NCBI GenBank assembly: GCA_023386635.1
Contig: JAEWJH010000027.1
Span: 24,701 to 88,700, forward strand
DNA: 64,000 bases
Reading direction: 5' to 3'
Source of the DNA: Pseudomonadota bacterium
GTDB taxonomy: Bacteria; Pseudomonadota; Alphaproteobacteria; Rhizobiales; Xanthobacteraceae
Part shown: positions 18,663-26,665 of the stretch, piece after piece
Position numbering within the stretch: the first letter of the stretch is position 1
Layout of the letters: the number at the start of each line of letters is the position of its first letter
Program-made: the position numbers and the translations under genes
The notes under the pieces: model-generated
Databases searched by the model: none
Told to the model about the DNA's origin: nothing
What the model saw: only the letters and a program-made list of their open reading frames with translations

Positions 18663-19364
18663 ATGCAGGCCTGGGACGACCCGCGCATCGCTGGCGGCCT
18701 GACCACGCAACTGGCGCGGCGTCGCGCCCGCGTCGCCGCCGGCGAACGGCCGATCGGCTGGAAACTCGGGCTCGGCGCCCCGGCGATGCTGGAAAAATTC
18801 ACGCTCAAGGCGCCGCTGGTCGGCCATCTGTTTCAGGGCGGCGTGCTGGCCTCCGGCGCCACCGCCTCGCTCAAGGGCTACGGCAAGCCGATCGCCGAGC
18901 CGGAAATCGCCGTGACCATGGGCGCCGATCTCGCGCCGGGCGCCGATGCGGCGACCGCGCTGGCCGCCATCCGCTCGCTCACCCCCGCGATCGAGATCGC
19001 CGACATGACGCCGCCGCCGGCCGATGTCACGGCGATCCTCGCCGACAATATCTTCCACCGCCATGTGGTGTTCGGGAACGCCTCGCGTCCCGGTGGCGAC
19101 ACCGCAGGCCTCACCGCGCGGGTGATCCGCCGCGGCGCCGAGGCCGCGCACAGCGATACGCCCGAGGCGCTGACAGGCAAGATCGTCGATCTGGTGCGGC
19201 ATGTGGCCGGCACGCTCGCCGCCCATGACGAAAAGCTTGCGGCCGGCGACATCATCATCTGCGGCTCGATCACGCCGCCGATCGCCGTCGAGCCGGATGA
19301 AACCGAACTGACCTACTGGCTCGACCCGGTCGGGCCGGTATCGGTCAAATTGTCCCGCATCTGA
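18663..19364 (+). CDS. MhpD-like 2-keto-4-pentenoate hydratase
   Basis: A 233-residue protein of the FAA-hydrolase-like fold, in the branch of 2-hydroxypenta-2,4-dienoate hydratase (MhpD) and 4-oxalocrotonate decarboxylase. The signatures PIGWKLGLGAPAM, the metal-ligand segment PIAEPEIAVTMG (E-x-E) and PAIEIADM are present. Characterised members hydrate the dienoate formed in meta-cleavage of catechols using Mg2+ or Mn2+. No other meta-cleavage gene is nearby, so the substrate is uncertain. It is sandwiched between IalB and tldD on one transcript. Confidence 0.8.
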   Translation: MQAWDDPRIAGGLTTQLARRRARVAAGERPIGWKLGLGAPAMLEKFTLKAPLVGHLFQGGVLASGATASLKGYGKPIAEPEIAVTMGADLAPGADAATALAAIRSLTPAIEIADMTPPPADVTAILADNIFHRHVVFGNASRPGGDTAGLTARVIRRGAEAAHSDTPEALTGKIVDLVRHVAGTLAAHDEKLAAGDIIICGSITPPIAVEPDETELTYWLDPVGPVSVKLSRI

Positions 19365-19422
19365 CCTCGCGGGAGCGGTGCATCGGTCTTATCTTGGGGG
19401 GCGAACACCGGAGTCCCCCGCA

Positions 19423-20862
19423 ATGTCCGACCTGGATAAGTCCGCCTCGTCCCTCACCTCCCTGATCGATCGCGCCGGTCTCGACCGCGGGCGCGTCACC
19501 AAGCTGATCGGCCATGGACTCGAAGGCGCCGACGACGGGGAACTCTTCCTCGAATATCGTCAGACCGAGGCGCTCGCCTACGACAACGGCCGGCTGAAAC
19601 AAGCGACCTATGACACCGCGCAGGGCTTCGGCCTACGGGCCGTGAAAGACGACGCGGTCGGCTACGCGCATGCTTCCGACATGTCGGAAGGTGCGATCGC
19701 GCGCGCCGCCGATGCGGTGCGGGCTGTGAAGACCGGCTACGCCGGTCAGTTCGCGGCCCCGCCCGCCCGCACCAATACGCGCCTCTATGGCGACGACAAT
19801 CCGCTCGGCACGCCGGCGTTCGACGCCAAGGTGGCGCTGCTCGAAACCATCGACGCCTATGCGCGCGCGAAAGATCCGCGCGTGCGACAAGTATCGGCCA
19901 GCGTCGCGGCCACCTGGCAGGTGGTGGAAATCCTGCGCCCCGACGGCGAGGCTTATCGCGACATCCGCCCGCTGGTGCGTCTCAATGTCTCGGTGGTGGT
20001 CGGCGACGGCACGCGGCAGGAGACCGGCAGCCATGGGTTCGGCGGCCGTGAAGGTTATCAGCGCTTCATCGAGACCCACGCCTGGCAGGGCGCGGTCGAC
20101 GAAGCGGTGCGGCAGGCGCTCGTGAATCTCGACGCGGTGCCCGCGCCCGCCGGCGAGATGGATGTGGTGCTCGGCGCCGGCTGGCCAGGCGTCATGCTGC
20201 ATGAAGCGGTCGGTCACGGCCTCGAAGGCGATTTCAACCGCAAGCAGACCTCCGCCTTTGCCGGCCTGATGGGCCAACAGGTGGCAGCGAAGGGCGTCAC
20301 CGTGGTCGACGACGGCACCATCGCCGCCCGGCGCGGCTCATTGTCGATCGACGACGAAGGCACGCCGACCAGCCGCACCGTGCTGATCGAGGACGGCATT
20401 CTCGTCGGCTACATGCAGGACCGGCAGAACGCGCGGCTCATGAACATGAAGCCGACCGGCAATGGCCGGCGCGAAAGCCACGCGCATGTGCCGATGCCGC
20501 GCATGACCAACACCTACATGCTCGACGGCGACAAGTCGCGCGAGGAGATCATCGCGTCGGTGAAGAACGGCCTCTACGCCGTGAATTTCGGCGGCGGGCA
20601 GGTCGACATCACCTCGGGCAAATATGTGTTCCAGTGCACCGAGGCCTACAAGATTGAGAACGGCAAGGTGACCGCGCCGGTGAAGGGCGCGATGCTGATC
20701 GGCAATGGGCCGACCGACCTGCATCGCATCTCGATGATCGGCAATGACTTCGCGCTCGATCCCGGCATCGGCACCTGCGGCAAGAACGGCCAGGGCGTGC
20801 CGGTCGGTGTCGGCCAGCCGTCGCTGCGCATGGACCGGATCACCGTCGGCGGCACGGCGTAA
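19423..20862 (+). CDS. tldD: Metalloprotease TldD
   Basis: TldD (479 residues) works with TldE/PmbA as a zinc-dependent protease that trims leader peptides and antitoxins such as CcdA. The zinc motif HExxxH is H260-E261-H265 in LHEAVGHGLEGD; the third ligand is probably the cysteine in DPGIGTCGKNGQ near the C-terminus. GGGQVDITSGKYVF is another family mark. The start MSDLDKSASS has GGAG nine bases upstream. tldD beside the ctaC operon is a frequent order in Rhizobiales. No tldE is in the window. Confidence 0.95.
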   Translation: MSDLDKSASSLTSLIDRAGLDRGRVTKLIGHGLEGADDGELFLEYRQTEALAYDNGRLKQATYDTAQGFGLRAVKDDAVGYAHASDMSEGAIARAADAVRAVKTGYAGQFAAPPARTNTRLYGDDNPLGTPAFDAKVALLETIDAYARAKDPRVRQVSASVAATWQVVEILRPDGEAYRDIRPLVRLNVSVVVGDGTRQETGSHGFGGREGYQRFIETHAWQGAVDEAVRQALVNLDAVPAPAGEMDVVLGAGWPGVMLHEAVGHGLEGDFNRKQTSAFAGLMGQQVAAKGVTVVDDGTIAARRGSLSIDDEGTPTSRTVLIEDGILVGYMQDRQNARLMNMKPTGNGRRESHAHVPMPRMTNTYMLDGDKSREEIIASVKNGLYAVNFGGGQVDITSGKYVFQCTEAYKIENGKVTAPVKGAMLIGNGPTDLHRISMIGNDFALDPGIGTCGKNGQGVPVGVGQPSLRMDRITVGGTA

Positions 20863-20878
20863 CGCGCCCCAAGACAGC

Positions 20879-20916
20879 AAAAACGCTCGCGGCCGCATCG
20901 GCTGCGAGCGTTTTTA
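20879..20916. terminator. Bidirectional terminator between tldD and the PAN-domain gene
   Basis: CGCTCGC (20884-20890) pairs with GCGAGCG (20904-20910), with five A residues before and five T residues after. Both strands end in a T run, so it can serve tldD (plus) and the convergent PAN-domain gene (minus). Confidence 0.85.
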
Positions 20917-20943
20917 TTTGCCTGCGAGGCGCGCGGTGCGCCT

Positions 20944-21492
20944 CTACCGCACCACCCCGGAAATACAGCATGGCTTCGCGCGAGGCCGCGTCACGCGCTC
21001 CTTGAGATAGCAGCGCGGCGTGGTCGAACCGTAGCCGGGCCGCAAATAGGTCCACGCGCGGCAGCGCCGGTCGGCCTCGCAACTCGCCCGGCACTGGGCC
21101 TCGGCCGCGCCGGTCGCCATCTCATAGGTCCGGTAATCGCCGCCGATCCGGTCGGTGGAATATTCCTCGGGACCGGTGCGCGGCTCGATCACCCCCGCGC
21201 CTTTGACGCCGGACGAGCAGCATTTGTCCTCGACCCGCGGCGGCACGTCGTTTTTCAGCCAGCAGATCGCCTGCACGGCCGCCGTGCGCGGATAGGAAAA
21301 GCTCCAGGCGCGGCACTTGCCGTCGCGCTCGCAGCGGGCGGCGCAGACCGCAGGATCGCCGGATCGAACCACGAAGCTGGTGTAGTCGCCGCCGCGGCGG
21401 TCGAACCCTGTCTGGGCGACCGCTGGAGACGGCAACAAGACGGGTGCCAGAACGGTCAGTCCCAGCAGCAAGGCGAACAGGACCCTCATCAT
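20944..21492 (-). CDS. Secreted protein with two PAN/Apple-like domains
   Basis: A 182-residue secreted protein. A signal peptide (LFALLLGLTVLAPVLLPSPAVAQ) is followed by two tandem units of about 75 residues, each with the pattern of PAN/Apple domains: GGDYTSFVV...PAVCAARCERDGKCRAWSF...CWLKN and GGDYRTYEM...EAQCRASCEADRRCRAWTY...CYLKE. Each ends in a CC pair (DKCCSSG, KPCCISG). PAN domains bind protein or carbohydrate ligands outside the cell. Two adjacent ATG codons (21492 and 21489) are possible starts, with AAGG just upstream. It is divergent from the membrane protein at 21565. Confidence 0.85.
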   Translation of the reverse strand: MMRVLFALLLGLTVLAPVLLPSPAVAQTGFDRRGGDYTSFVVRSGDPAVCAARCERDGKCRAWSFSYPRTAAVQAICWLKNDVPPRVEDKCCSSGVKGAGVIEPRTGPEEYSTDRIGGDYRTYEMATGAAEAQCRASCEADRRCRAWTYLRPGYGSTTPRCYLKERVTRPRAKPCCISGVVR

Positions 21493-21564
21493 GCAGACCT
21501 TGACGCAAACTCTCGGTTGGAGGCCCCCGTTCATATTCGGCATGTTAAAGAAGCCGACCAACCG

Positions 21565-22947
21565 ATGCGAGTGCCGATGCCTGACGGCGCGTTGAAATTC
21601 ACAGTCGCGGCTCCCCGCAGCGCCGCCCGTCTGACCGAAGCAGCGCTGGCGGCGGCGGCGACCGTGCTGCTGGCGCTGCCCGCGCTGTGGAACGGGTTTC
21701 CGCTGCTGGAATATGATACCGGCGGCTACCTCGCCCGCTGGTACGAGGGCTATCTGGTGCCGAGCCGACCGGCGCCCTATGGCCTGCTGCTCAATCTCGG
21801 CTCGCTGCTCGATTTCTGGCCGGTGGTGGCGATGCAATGCGTGCTCACCGTGTGGGTGGTGACGCTGACAATGCGCAGCCACGGCCTGCAGCCACGTCCC
21901 CTCACCCGGCTGGCGATCTTCATCGTACTGGCGCTCGCGACCACCTTGCCGTGGATCGCCAGCGTGCTGCTGACCGATATCTTCATCGGCCTCGCGGTGC
22001 TCGGCCTTTATCTGCTCACGTTCCGCAGCAGCGATCTCGACCGCATGGAACGCATCGCCCTGATCGTCGTCATCGCGCTGGCTGCCGCGACCCACAGCGC
22101 CAGCCTGCTGCTGGTGATCGCGCTCGGCTTCCTGATCGGCGCCGCCGCCTGGCTGTGGCCGGGCCTCGTGCCGCGCGCGGCGTTGCGGCCGGTGGCGAGC
22201 GCCGTCGTGCTCGGCTTCGTCATCCTGCTCGCTGGCAATTTCATCGTCACCAAGCGGCTCGCCTGGACGCCGGGCGGCTACGGCATCGTGTTCGGGCGGT
22301 TACTGGAGGACGGCGTCGTCAACCGCTATCTCGACGAGCATTGCGGCCAACGGCAATTCAAGCTGTGCGCGGTGCGAAACCAGTTGCCGCGCAACGCCGA
22401 CGTGTTTTTGTGGGGCGACGAGACGTTCAACCGGCTGGGCCGCTTCGACGGGCTTGGCGCAGAGATGCGCACCATCGTGCTGGAGAGCCTCGCCGACTAT
22501 CCGCTGCGGAATATCGGGCTGGCAATCCGCGCCGCCGCGCGTCAACTGGTCAGCGTGCGCAGCGGCGAAGGCGTGCTCGATTCGATCTGGCACACCTACG
22601 GCATGATCGAGGACCACACGCCATGGAACGTGCCGGCGATGCGCGCCGCGCGGCAGCAACACGGTTTGCTGCATTTCGAGGGTATCAACCGCGTACATGA
22701 GCCGGTGGCTCTTCTCGCGATGGCATTGCTGCTGGTGCCTTTGCTGCTCGCCTTGAAACGGCGTCGCGTGAACGCGATCACCCTGCTTGCCGCCAGCGTG
22801 ACGATCGCGCTCCTGGTAAATGCCGCGATCCTCGGGCCGCTGTCGAATCCGCACGACCGCTACGGGGCGCGTATCGTCTGGCTGGCGCCGCTGGTGGTGG
22901 CGCTGTGGCTGACGCAGCGACGCGAAAGCGACACCGTTCAAAAATAA
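21565..22947 (+). CDS. Polytopic membrane protein, possibly GT-C-like
   Basis: A protein of about 460 residues with roughly ten transmembrane helices; not a family I can name. After the first helix comes FPLLEYDTGGYLARWYEGY, in the first outward loop, where GT-C glycosyltransferases carry their catalytic acidic residues; a short amphipathic loop and a large soluble segment (about residues 245-370, GGYGIVFGRLLEDGVVNRYL...) lie between helices 8 and 9. This layout hints at a lipid-linked sugar transferase, but the match is weak. I used the ATG at 21565; the frame is open from 21517 and MPDGALK at 21577 is another choice. Confidence 0.6.
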   Translation: MRVPMPDGALKFTVAAPRSAARLTEAALAAAATVLLALPALWNGFPLLEYDTGGYLARWYEGYLVPSRPAPYGLLLNLGSLLDFWPVVAMQCVLTVWVVTLTMRSHGLQPRPLTRLAIFIVLALATTLPWIASVLLTDIFIGLAVLGLYLLTFRSSDLDRMERIALIVVIALAAATHSASLLLVIALGFLIGAAAWLWPGLVPRAALRPVASAVVLGFVILLAGNFIVTKRLAWTPGGYGIVFGRLLEDGVVNRYLDEHCGQRQFKLCAVRNQLPRNADVFLWGDETFNRLGRFDGLGAEMRTIVLESLADYPLRNIGLAIRAAARQLVSVRSGEGVLDSIWHTYGMIEDHTPWNVPAMRAARQQHGLLHFEGINRVHEPVALLAMALLLVPLLLALKRRRVNAITLLAASVTIALLVNAAILGPLSNPHDRYGARIVWLAPLVVALWLTQRRESDTVQK

Positions 22948-22952
22948 TCCAC

Positions 22953-22990
22953 AAAAATAGACGCCCGCCGGACGGGCATCCGGCGGGCGT
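22953..22990 (-). terminator. Terminator of the DUF1127 gene (minus strand)
   Basis: ACGCCCGCCGGA (22961-22972) pairs with TCCGGCGGGCGT (22979-22990). The T run (TATTTTTG) follows the stem only when read on the minus strand, so it serves the DUF1127 gene rather than the membrane protein. Confidence 0.75.
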
Positions 22991-23060
22991 GCGATCCGCG
23001 CGAGAGGGGCTTCGCGGGGACCAACGGCCGGCGAGAGGCACCGGCCGCAAACTCACGAAA

Positions 23061-23429
23061 CTATTTGTTCGACTGATCGTGAAAGCCGAGATCGAGACGA
23101 TGACGGCGGAGCCTGCGCTCCAGCGCGCGGGTGCGCAGCAGCGTGGTCGGATCGTCCCACATCGGCGCCGCCGTGGCGTCACGCACATCGGAGCGCGTCA
23201 GGCCGATGTCGGCGAGCATGCGGGCATCGAGATGCGCGAGCACGGCCGCCGCACGACGGTTCTGCACGCCGCGCACGAGGCGTTTGGCGACGCGCACCAG
23301 CATGGCGATCAGCACCAGCGAAGCCTGCACCATCGCGCCGAATGCGATCGGCAAAATGACGCGCGGGGCAGAAAAACGCGCAGAAATCTGCCGCCGGGAC
23401 GATGATGATCTGAGGCTATGAGCAGTCAT
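23061..23429 (-). CDS. DUF1127 family small protein
   Basis: A 122-residue protein with a DUF1127 domain in the middle (RRAAAVLAHLDARMLADIGLTRSDVRDA, about residues 63-90), preceded by a hydrophobic stretch (VILPIAFGAMVQASLVLIAMLVRVAKR) that may anchor it to the membrane. DUF1127 proteins are small arginine-rich proteins, several of which bind RNA or affect phosphate and carbon metabolism in alphaproteobacteria. The start MTAHSLRSSSS at 23429 is chosen over an open frame to 23528. It is divergent from a LysR gene. Confidence 0.85.
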   Translation of the reverse strand: MTAHSLRSSSSRRQISARFSAPRVILPIAFGAMVQASLVLIAMLVRVAKRLVRGVQNRRAAAVLAHLDARMLADIGLTRSDVRDATAAPMWDDPTTLLRTRALERRLRRHRLDLGFHDQSNK

Positions 23430-23578
23430 GGTGTTGCCTCCTGTGCTTCTGAGCCATCTGGTTCGATTTTCCGGGCGCAGCCTGGCCCTGGCGGACAGCC
23501 GTGCCGGCCGCCCACCCGAAAACTCCACCCGAAATGCGCTTACGAGGCTCTTCTATGCGCCCGCGGGATTGATAAGTG

Positions 23579-23615
23579 AAACGAATGTTTTTAATCTGAC
23601 CCATGAACTTCGTTT
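23579..23615. promoter_or_regulatory. Candidate LysR operator between DUF1127 and lysR genes
   Basis: AAACGAA (23579-23585) and TTCGTTT (23609-23615) are perfect inverted copies 23 bases apart, inside the AT-rich part of the 253-base divergent intergenic region. LysR regulators usually bind such dyads next to their own gene. By eye only. Confidence 0.35.
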
Positions 23616-23682
23616 ATGAGCCTATCTGACCATTTGTGCGCAAACCGCCGGGCGCGTCCCCGGCTCAAGTGACGAGGCCGGC

Positions 23683-24564
23683 ATGACCGCGCTGATCGAC
23701 ATCGACCAGCTCCGCACCTTCATCGCCATTTCCGAGAGCGGAAGCTTCACGCGCGCCGCCGAGATGGTGAACAAGACCCAGTCCGCCGTCTCGATGCAGA
23801 TGAAGCGGCTGGAGGAACGAATCGAACGGCCGATTTTCGTGCGTGACGGGCGCGCCTCGAAGCTCACCGAGGACGGACTGCGGCTGCTCGATTACGCACG
23901 CCGCATCGTCAAGCTGAACATGGAAACCATCGCCGCGTTCTCGGCCAAGGAATTGTTCGGCCGCGTGCGGCTCGGCGTGCCGGACGATTATGCGGACCGC
24001 TATCTGCCGGAGATCATGGCGCGGTTCTCGCGCGCCTATCCAGGGGTCGAACTGTCGGTGATCTGCGAGCCGTCGGTCGATCTGCTCGACCGGATCGATT
24101 CCAGCGAACTCGATCTCGCCATCGTCACCAATTGCGAAGCGCGGCGCGTCGCCGAGACGTTCCGTCGCGAGCGGCTGTTGTGGGTAACGTCGAACCGGCA
24201 TCCGACCCACACCGAGGAACCGCTGCCGCTTGCGCTCGGCCGGCCGAGTTGCGCGTGGCGGCGCACCGCGATCGACGAACTGGAGAAGATCAACAAGCCG
24301 CACCGCATTCTCTACACCAGCTCCAATGCCGGCGCGGTCGCCGCCGCGGTGCTGGCGGGGCTCGCGGTGTCGGTGCTGGCGGAATCCGGTCTGCGGCCGG
24401 GCATGCGCGTGCTCACTGCCGCCGACGGATTCCCTGAATTGCCATCCTGCCGCATCGGCCTCGTGCGCAATCCGCGCGAGACCTCGCAGCTTGCCGATGC
24501 GCTCGCCGAGCACATCGTCTCGTCGCTCGACAACTTGTCGGATGCGAGCCAGGCGGCGGAGTAG
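23683..24564 (+). CDS. LysR family transcriptional regulator
   Basis: A 293-residue LTTR. The N-terminal winged helix-turn-helix (about residues 7-65) reads IDQLRTFIAISESGSFTRAAEMVNKTQSAVSMQMKRLEE, followed by a linker helix and the periplasmic-binding-protein-like effector domain (about residues 93-285). It is one of the group in which LysR sits divergently beside a DUF1127 gene in Rhizobiales, so that gene is its most likely target. The effector is unknown. Confidence 0.92.
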   Translation: MTALIDIDQLRTFIAISESGSFTRAAEMVNKTQSAVSMQMKRLEERIERPIFVRDGRASKLTEDGLRLLDYARRIVKLNMETIAAFSAKELFGRVRLGVPDDYADRYLPEIMARFSRAYPGVELSVICEPSVDLLDRIDSSELDLAIVTNCEARRVAETFRRERLLWVTSNRHPTHTEEPLPLALGRPSCAWRRTAIDELEKINKPHRILYTSSNAGAVAAAVLAGLAVSVLAESGLRPGMRVLTAADGFPELPSCRIGLVRNPRETSQLADALAEHIVSSLDNLSDASQAAE

Positions 24565-24570
24565 TCTTCT

Positions 24571-24676
24571 GTCATTCCGGATGCCGCGCGAGCGCCGATC
24601 CGGAATCCGGTTTCAGCGGCAGTCTTTGCGTGACTGGGTTTCCGGGTTCGCTGGCTGCACGCGCGCCCCGGAATGA
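24571..24676. repeat. GTCATTCCGG...CCGGAATGAC inverted repeat element
   Basis: The outer ends GTCATTCCGG (24571-24580) and CCGGAATGAC (24667-24676) are exact inverted copies; the inside holds further inverted segments (GATCCGGAATCC...GGTTTCCGGGTTC). It fills the whole gap between the lysR and ybaK genes, which converge, and is the best-preserved copy of this class here. Confidence 0.7.
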
Positions 24677-24687
24677 CCTCATAAAAT

Positions 24688-25155
24688 TCAAAGCGCAACC
24701 GCCGTCGCGTTGAGCAACCGTATCAGATCGGCCGGCGCGATCTCGATCTGCAGGCCCCTCCGGCCGCCGTTGAGCAGCACGGTCGCGTGCGCCATGACGC
24801 TGTCATCGACAAAGACGCGCGGCGGCTTGCGCTGGCCGAACGGCGAGATGCCGCCGACGCGATAGCCGGTGATGCGCTCGGCTTCCGCCGCCGGCAGCAT
24901 CGCCGCATCCTTCGTGCCTGCGGCAGCGGCGAGTTTCTTCAGGCTGACCTCACGATCCGACGGCACCAGCACGCACACCACCTGCGTGCCGGCTTTCGCC
25001 ATCAGCGATTTCAGGAGTCGCTCCGGCGCGACGCCGAGCGCTTCCGCCGCCTGCAGGCCGATCTTGTCCGCGGTTGGATCGTAATCGTATTCGTGCAGGG
25101 TGAAGGCGACACCCGCCTTCTCCAGCACCGTGGTCGCGGGTGTGCCTTTGGCCAT
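24688..25155 (-). CDS. ybaK: Cys-tRNA(Pro)/Cys-tRNA(Cys) deacylase, YbaK type
   Basis: A 155-residue cytosolic protein of the YbaK/EbsC family that hydrolyses cysteine mischarged on tRNA(Pro). Typical segments are TPATTVLEKAGVAFTLHEYDYDP at the N-terminus, KSLMAKAGTQVVCVLVPSDREVSLKKLAAAAG with the conserved lysines, and the glycine loop TGYRVGGISPFGQRK. Length is normal (about 155-160). I chose MAKGTPATTV at 25155; the frame is open to 25209 inside gshA. It lies eight bases after gshA and is probably co-transcribed. Confidence 0.92.
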   Translation of the reverse strand: MAKGTPATTVLEKAGVAFTLHEYDYDPTADKIGLQAAEALGVAPERLLKSLMAKAGTQVVCVLVPSDREVSLKKLAAAAGTKDAAMLPAAEAERITGYRVGGISPFGQRKPPRVFVDDSVMAHATVLLNGGRRGLQIEIAPADLIRLLNATAVAL

Positions 25156-25163
25156 CGCCGAGC

Positions 25164-26534
25164 CTAGTACGCGTATTCCTTGTAGATCGGCACGATCGAG
25201 CCCTGCCACGGACCGTTGAACTTCTCGAGCAGTTCTTCAGCCGGCGTGATGCCGCGATCGTGCAAGTCCTCAAGCGGCTCGAGATAGCGGGTCTCGTCCT
25301 GGCCGCCCGGATCGAAGCGCCTGCGCCGCACCAGACCATTGCGCGACAAAGCAAGCACTTCGCCGGAAATCTCGAACAGCGTGCGGCCGCGGATCGCTGC
25401 CGCGAAGCCCTGCTTCGGCACGTCGTCGCGCAGCTTCTGCCGTTCCGCCGCGGTCCAGTCCTTGACGATATCCCACGCCGCATCGAGCGATGCGTTGTCG
25501 TACAGGACGCCGCACCACAGCGCGGCGAGCGAGGATAGACGCCTCCACGGGCCCCCGTCCGAGCCGCGCATCTCCAGATAACGTTTCAGCCGCACCTCGG
25601 GGAAAATGGTGCTGAGGTGATTGGCCCAGTCCGACATGGTGGCGCGCTCGCCCGGATGGCCGGGTAATTTGCCGGCCATCAGATCGCGGAACGACAGGCC
25701 CGACACGTCGATATAGTGATCGCCGCGCTTGAGGAAATACATCGGCACGTCGAGCGCATAGTCGGTGTAGCGCTCGAAGCCCATGCCGTCCTCGAACGCG
25801 AACGGCAACATGCCGGAGCGGTCCTTGTCGGTGTCGGTCCAGATCTGCGAGCGGAACGACAGGAAGCCGTTCGGCTTACCCTCGGTGAACGGCGAGTTGG
25901 CGAACAGCGCAGTGCCGACCGGCTGCAGCGCGAGCGCGACCCGCAGCTTCTTCACCATATCGGCTTCGGAGGAGAAGTCGTGGTTGGTCTGCACCGTGCA
26001 GGTCCGGTACATCATGTCGAGGCCGAGCGTGCCGACCTTCGGCATGTATTCGGTCATGATGCGGTAGCGACCCTTGGGCATGCGCGGCATGTCGGCACGC
26101 GACCATTCCGGCGTCATGCCGATGCCCAGAAAACCGATGCCGAGCGGCGCCGCCACTTCGCGCACCTGCGCCAGGTGCGCCATCAATTCGCTGTGGGTCT
26201 GATGCACGGTGTCGAGCGGCGCACCGGACAGTTCGAACTGTCCGCCGGGCTCGAGCGAAATCGCCCCGCCGCCGGTGACGTCGAACATCCCGATGATGTT
26301 GTCGCGCTCGAGGATCGGCTCCCAGCCGAGCAGACCCTGCATTCCATCGAGCAGCGCCCGGATGCCTTTCGGACCCTCATAGGGGACCGGACGATGGCCA
26401 TCGAGGGTGAACGCGAATTTCTCGTGCTCGGTGCCGACTCGAAATTGCGAGGCCGGCTTACATCCCTTTTCGAACCAGGCGACCAGCTCGTCGCGCGATT
26501 CAATGGGCGTCATATCAATCTGGTCGCGGGCCAT
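25164..26534 (-). CDS. gshA: Glutamate-cysteine ligase, plant/alphaproteobacterial type
   Basis: A 456-residue enzyme that joins glutamate and cysteine with ATP, the first step of glutathione synthesis. It belongs to the class shared by plants and alphaproteobacteria: FRVGTEHEKFAF, GGAISLEPGGQFELSGAPL and MMYRTCTVQTNHDFSSEADM are hallmark segments that hold metal and substrate residues. Length matches the class (about 455). Two glutathione-related genes, a GST and the HCCA-isomerase-like gene, are elsewhere in the window. Confidence 0.95.
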   Translation of the reverse strand: MARDQIDMTPIESRDELVAWFEKGCKPASQFRVGTEHEKFAFTLDGHRPVPYEGPKGIRALLDGMQGLLGWEPILERDNIIGMFDVTGGGAISLEPGGQFELSGAPLDTVHQTHSELMAHLAQVREVAAPLGIGFLGIGMTPEWSRADMPRMPKGRYRIMTEYMPKVGTLGLDMMYRTCTVQTNHDFSSEADMVKKLRVALALQPVGTALFANSPFTEGKPNGFLSFRSQIWTDTDKDRSGMLPFAFEDGMGFERYTDYALDVPMYFLKRGDHYIDVSGLSFRDLMAGKLPGHPGERATMSDWANHLSTIFPEVRLKRYLEMRGSDGGPWRRLSSLAALWCGVLYDNASLDAAWDIVKDWTAAERQKLRDDVPKQGFAAAIRGRTLFEISGEVLALSRNGLVRRRRFDPGGQDETRYLEPLEDLHDRGITPAEELLEKFNGPWQGSIVPIYKEYAY

Positions 26535-26644
26535 GCAGAATCCTGGCAGCCTTATGAGGCGGCGACCTTAAACATGCGTCCCGGCAAAGGGCAATGGATT
26601 GACAGATTGGCGGCAGCCCCCATCTGATGGAGCTTGCCCGATGT

Positions 26645-26664
26645 GCGCGGGCATTTGCCCGCGC
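26645..26664. other. Short perfect hairpin 3' of the diguanylate cyclase gene
   Basis: GCGCGGGCA and TGCCCGCGC (26645-26653, 26656-26664) form a tight hairpin directly next to the stop codon of the cyclase gene. There is no T run on the minus strand, so I do not call it a terminator. Confidence 0.4.
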
Positions 26665-26665
26665 G

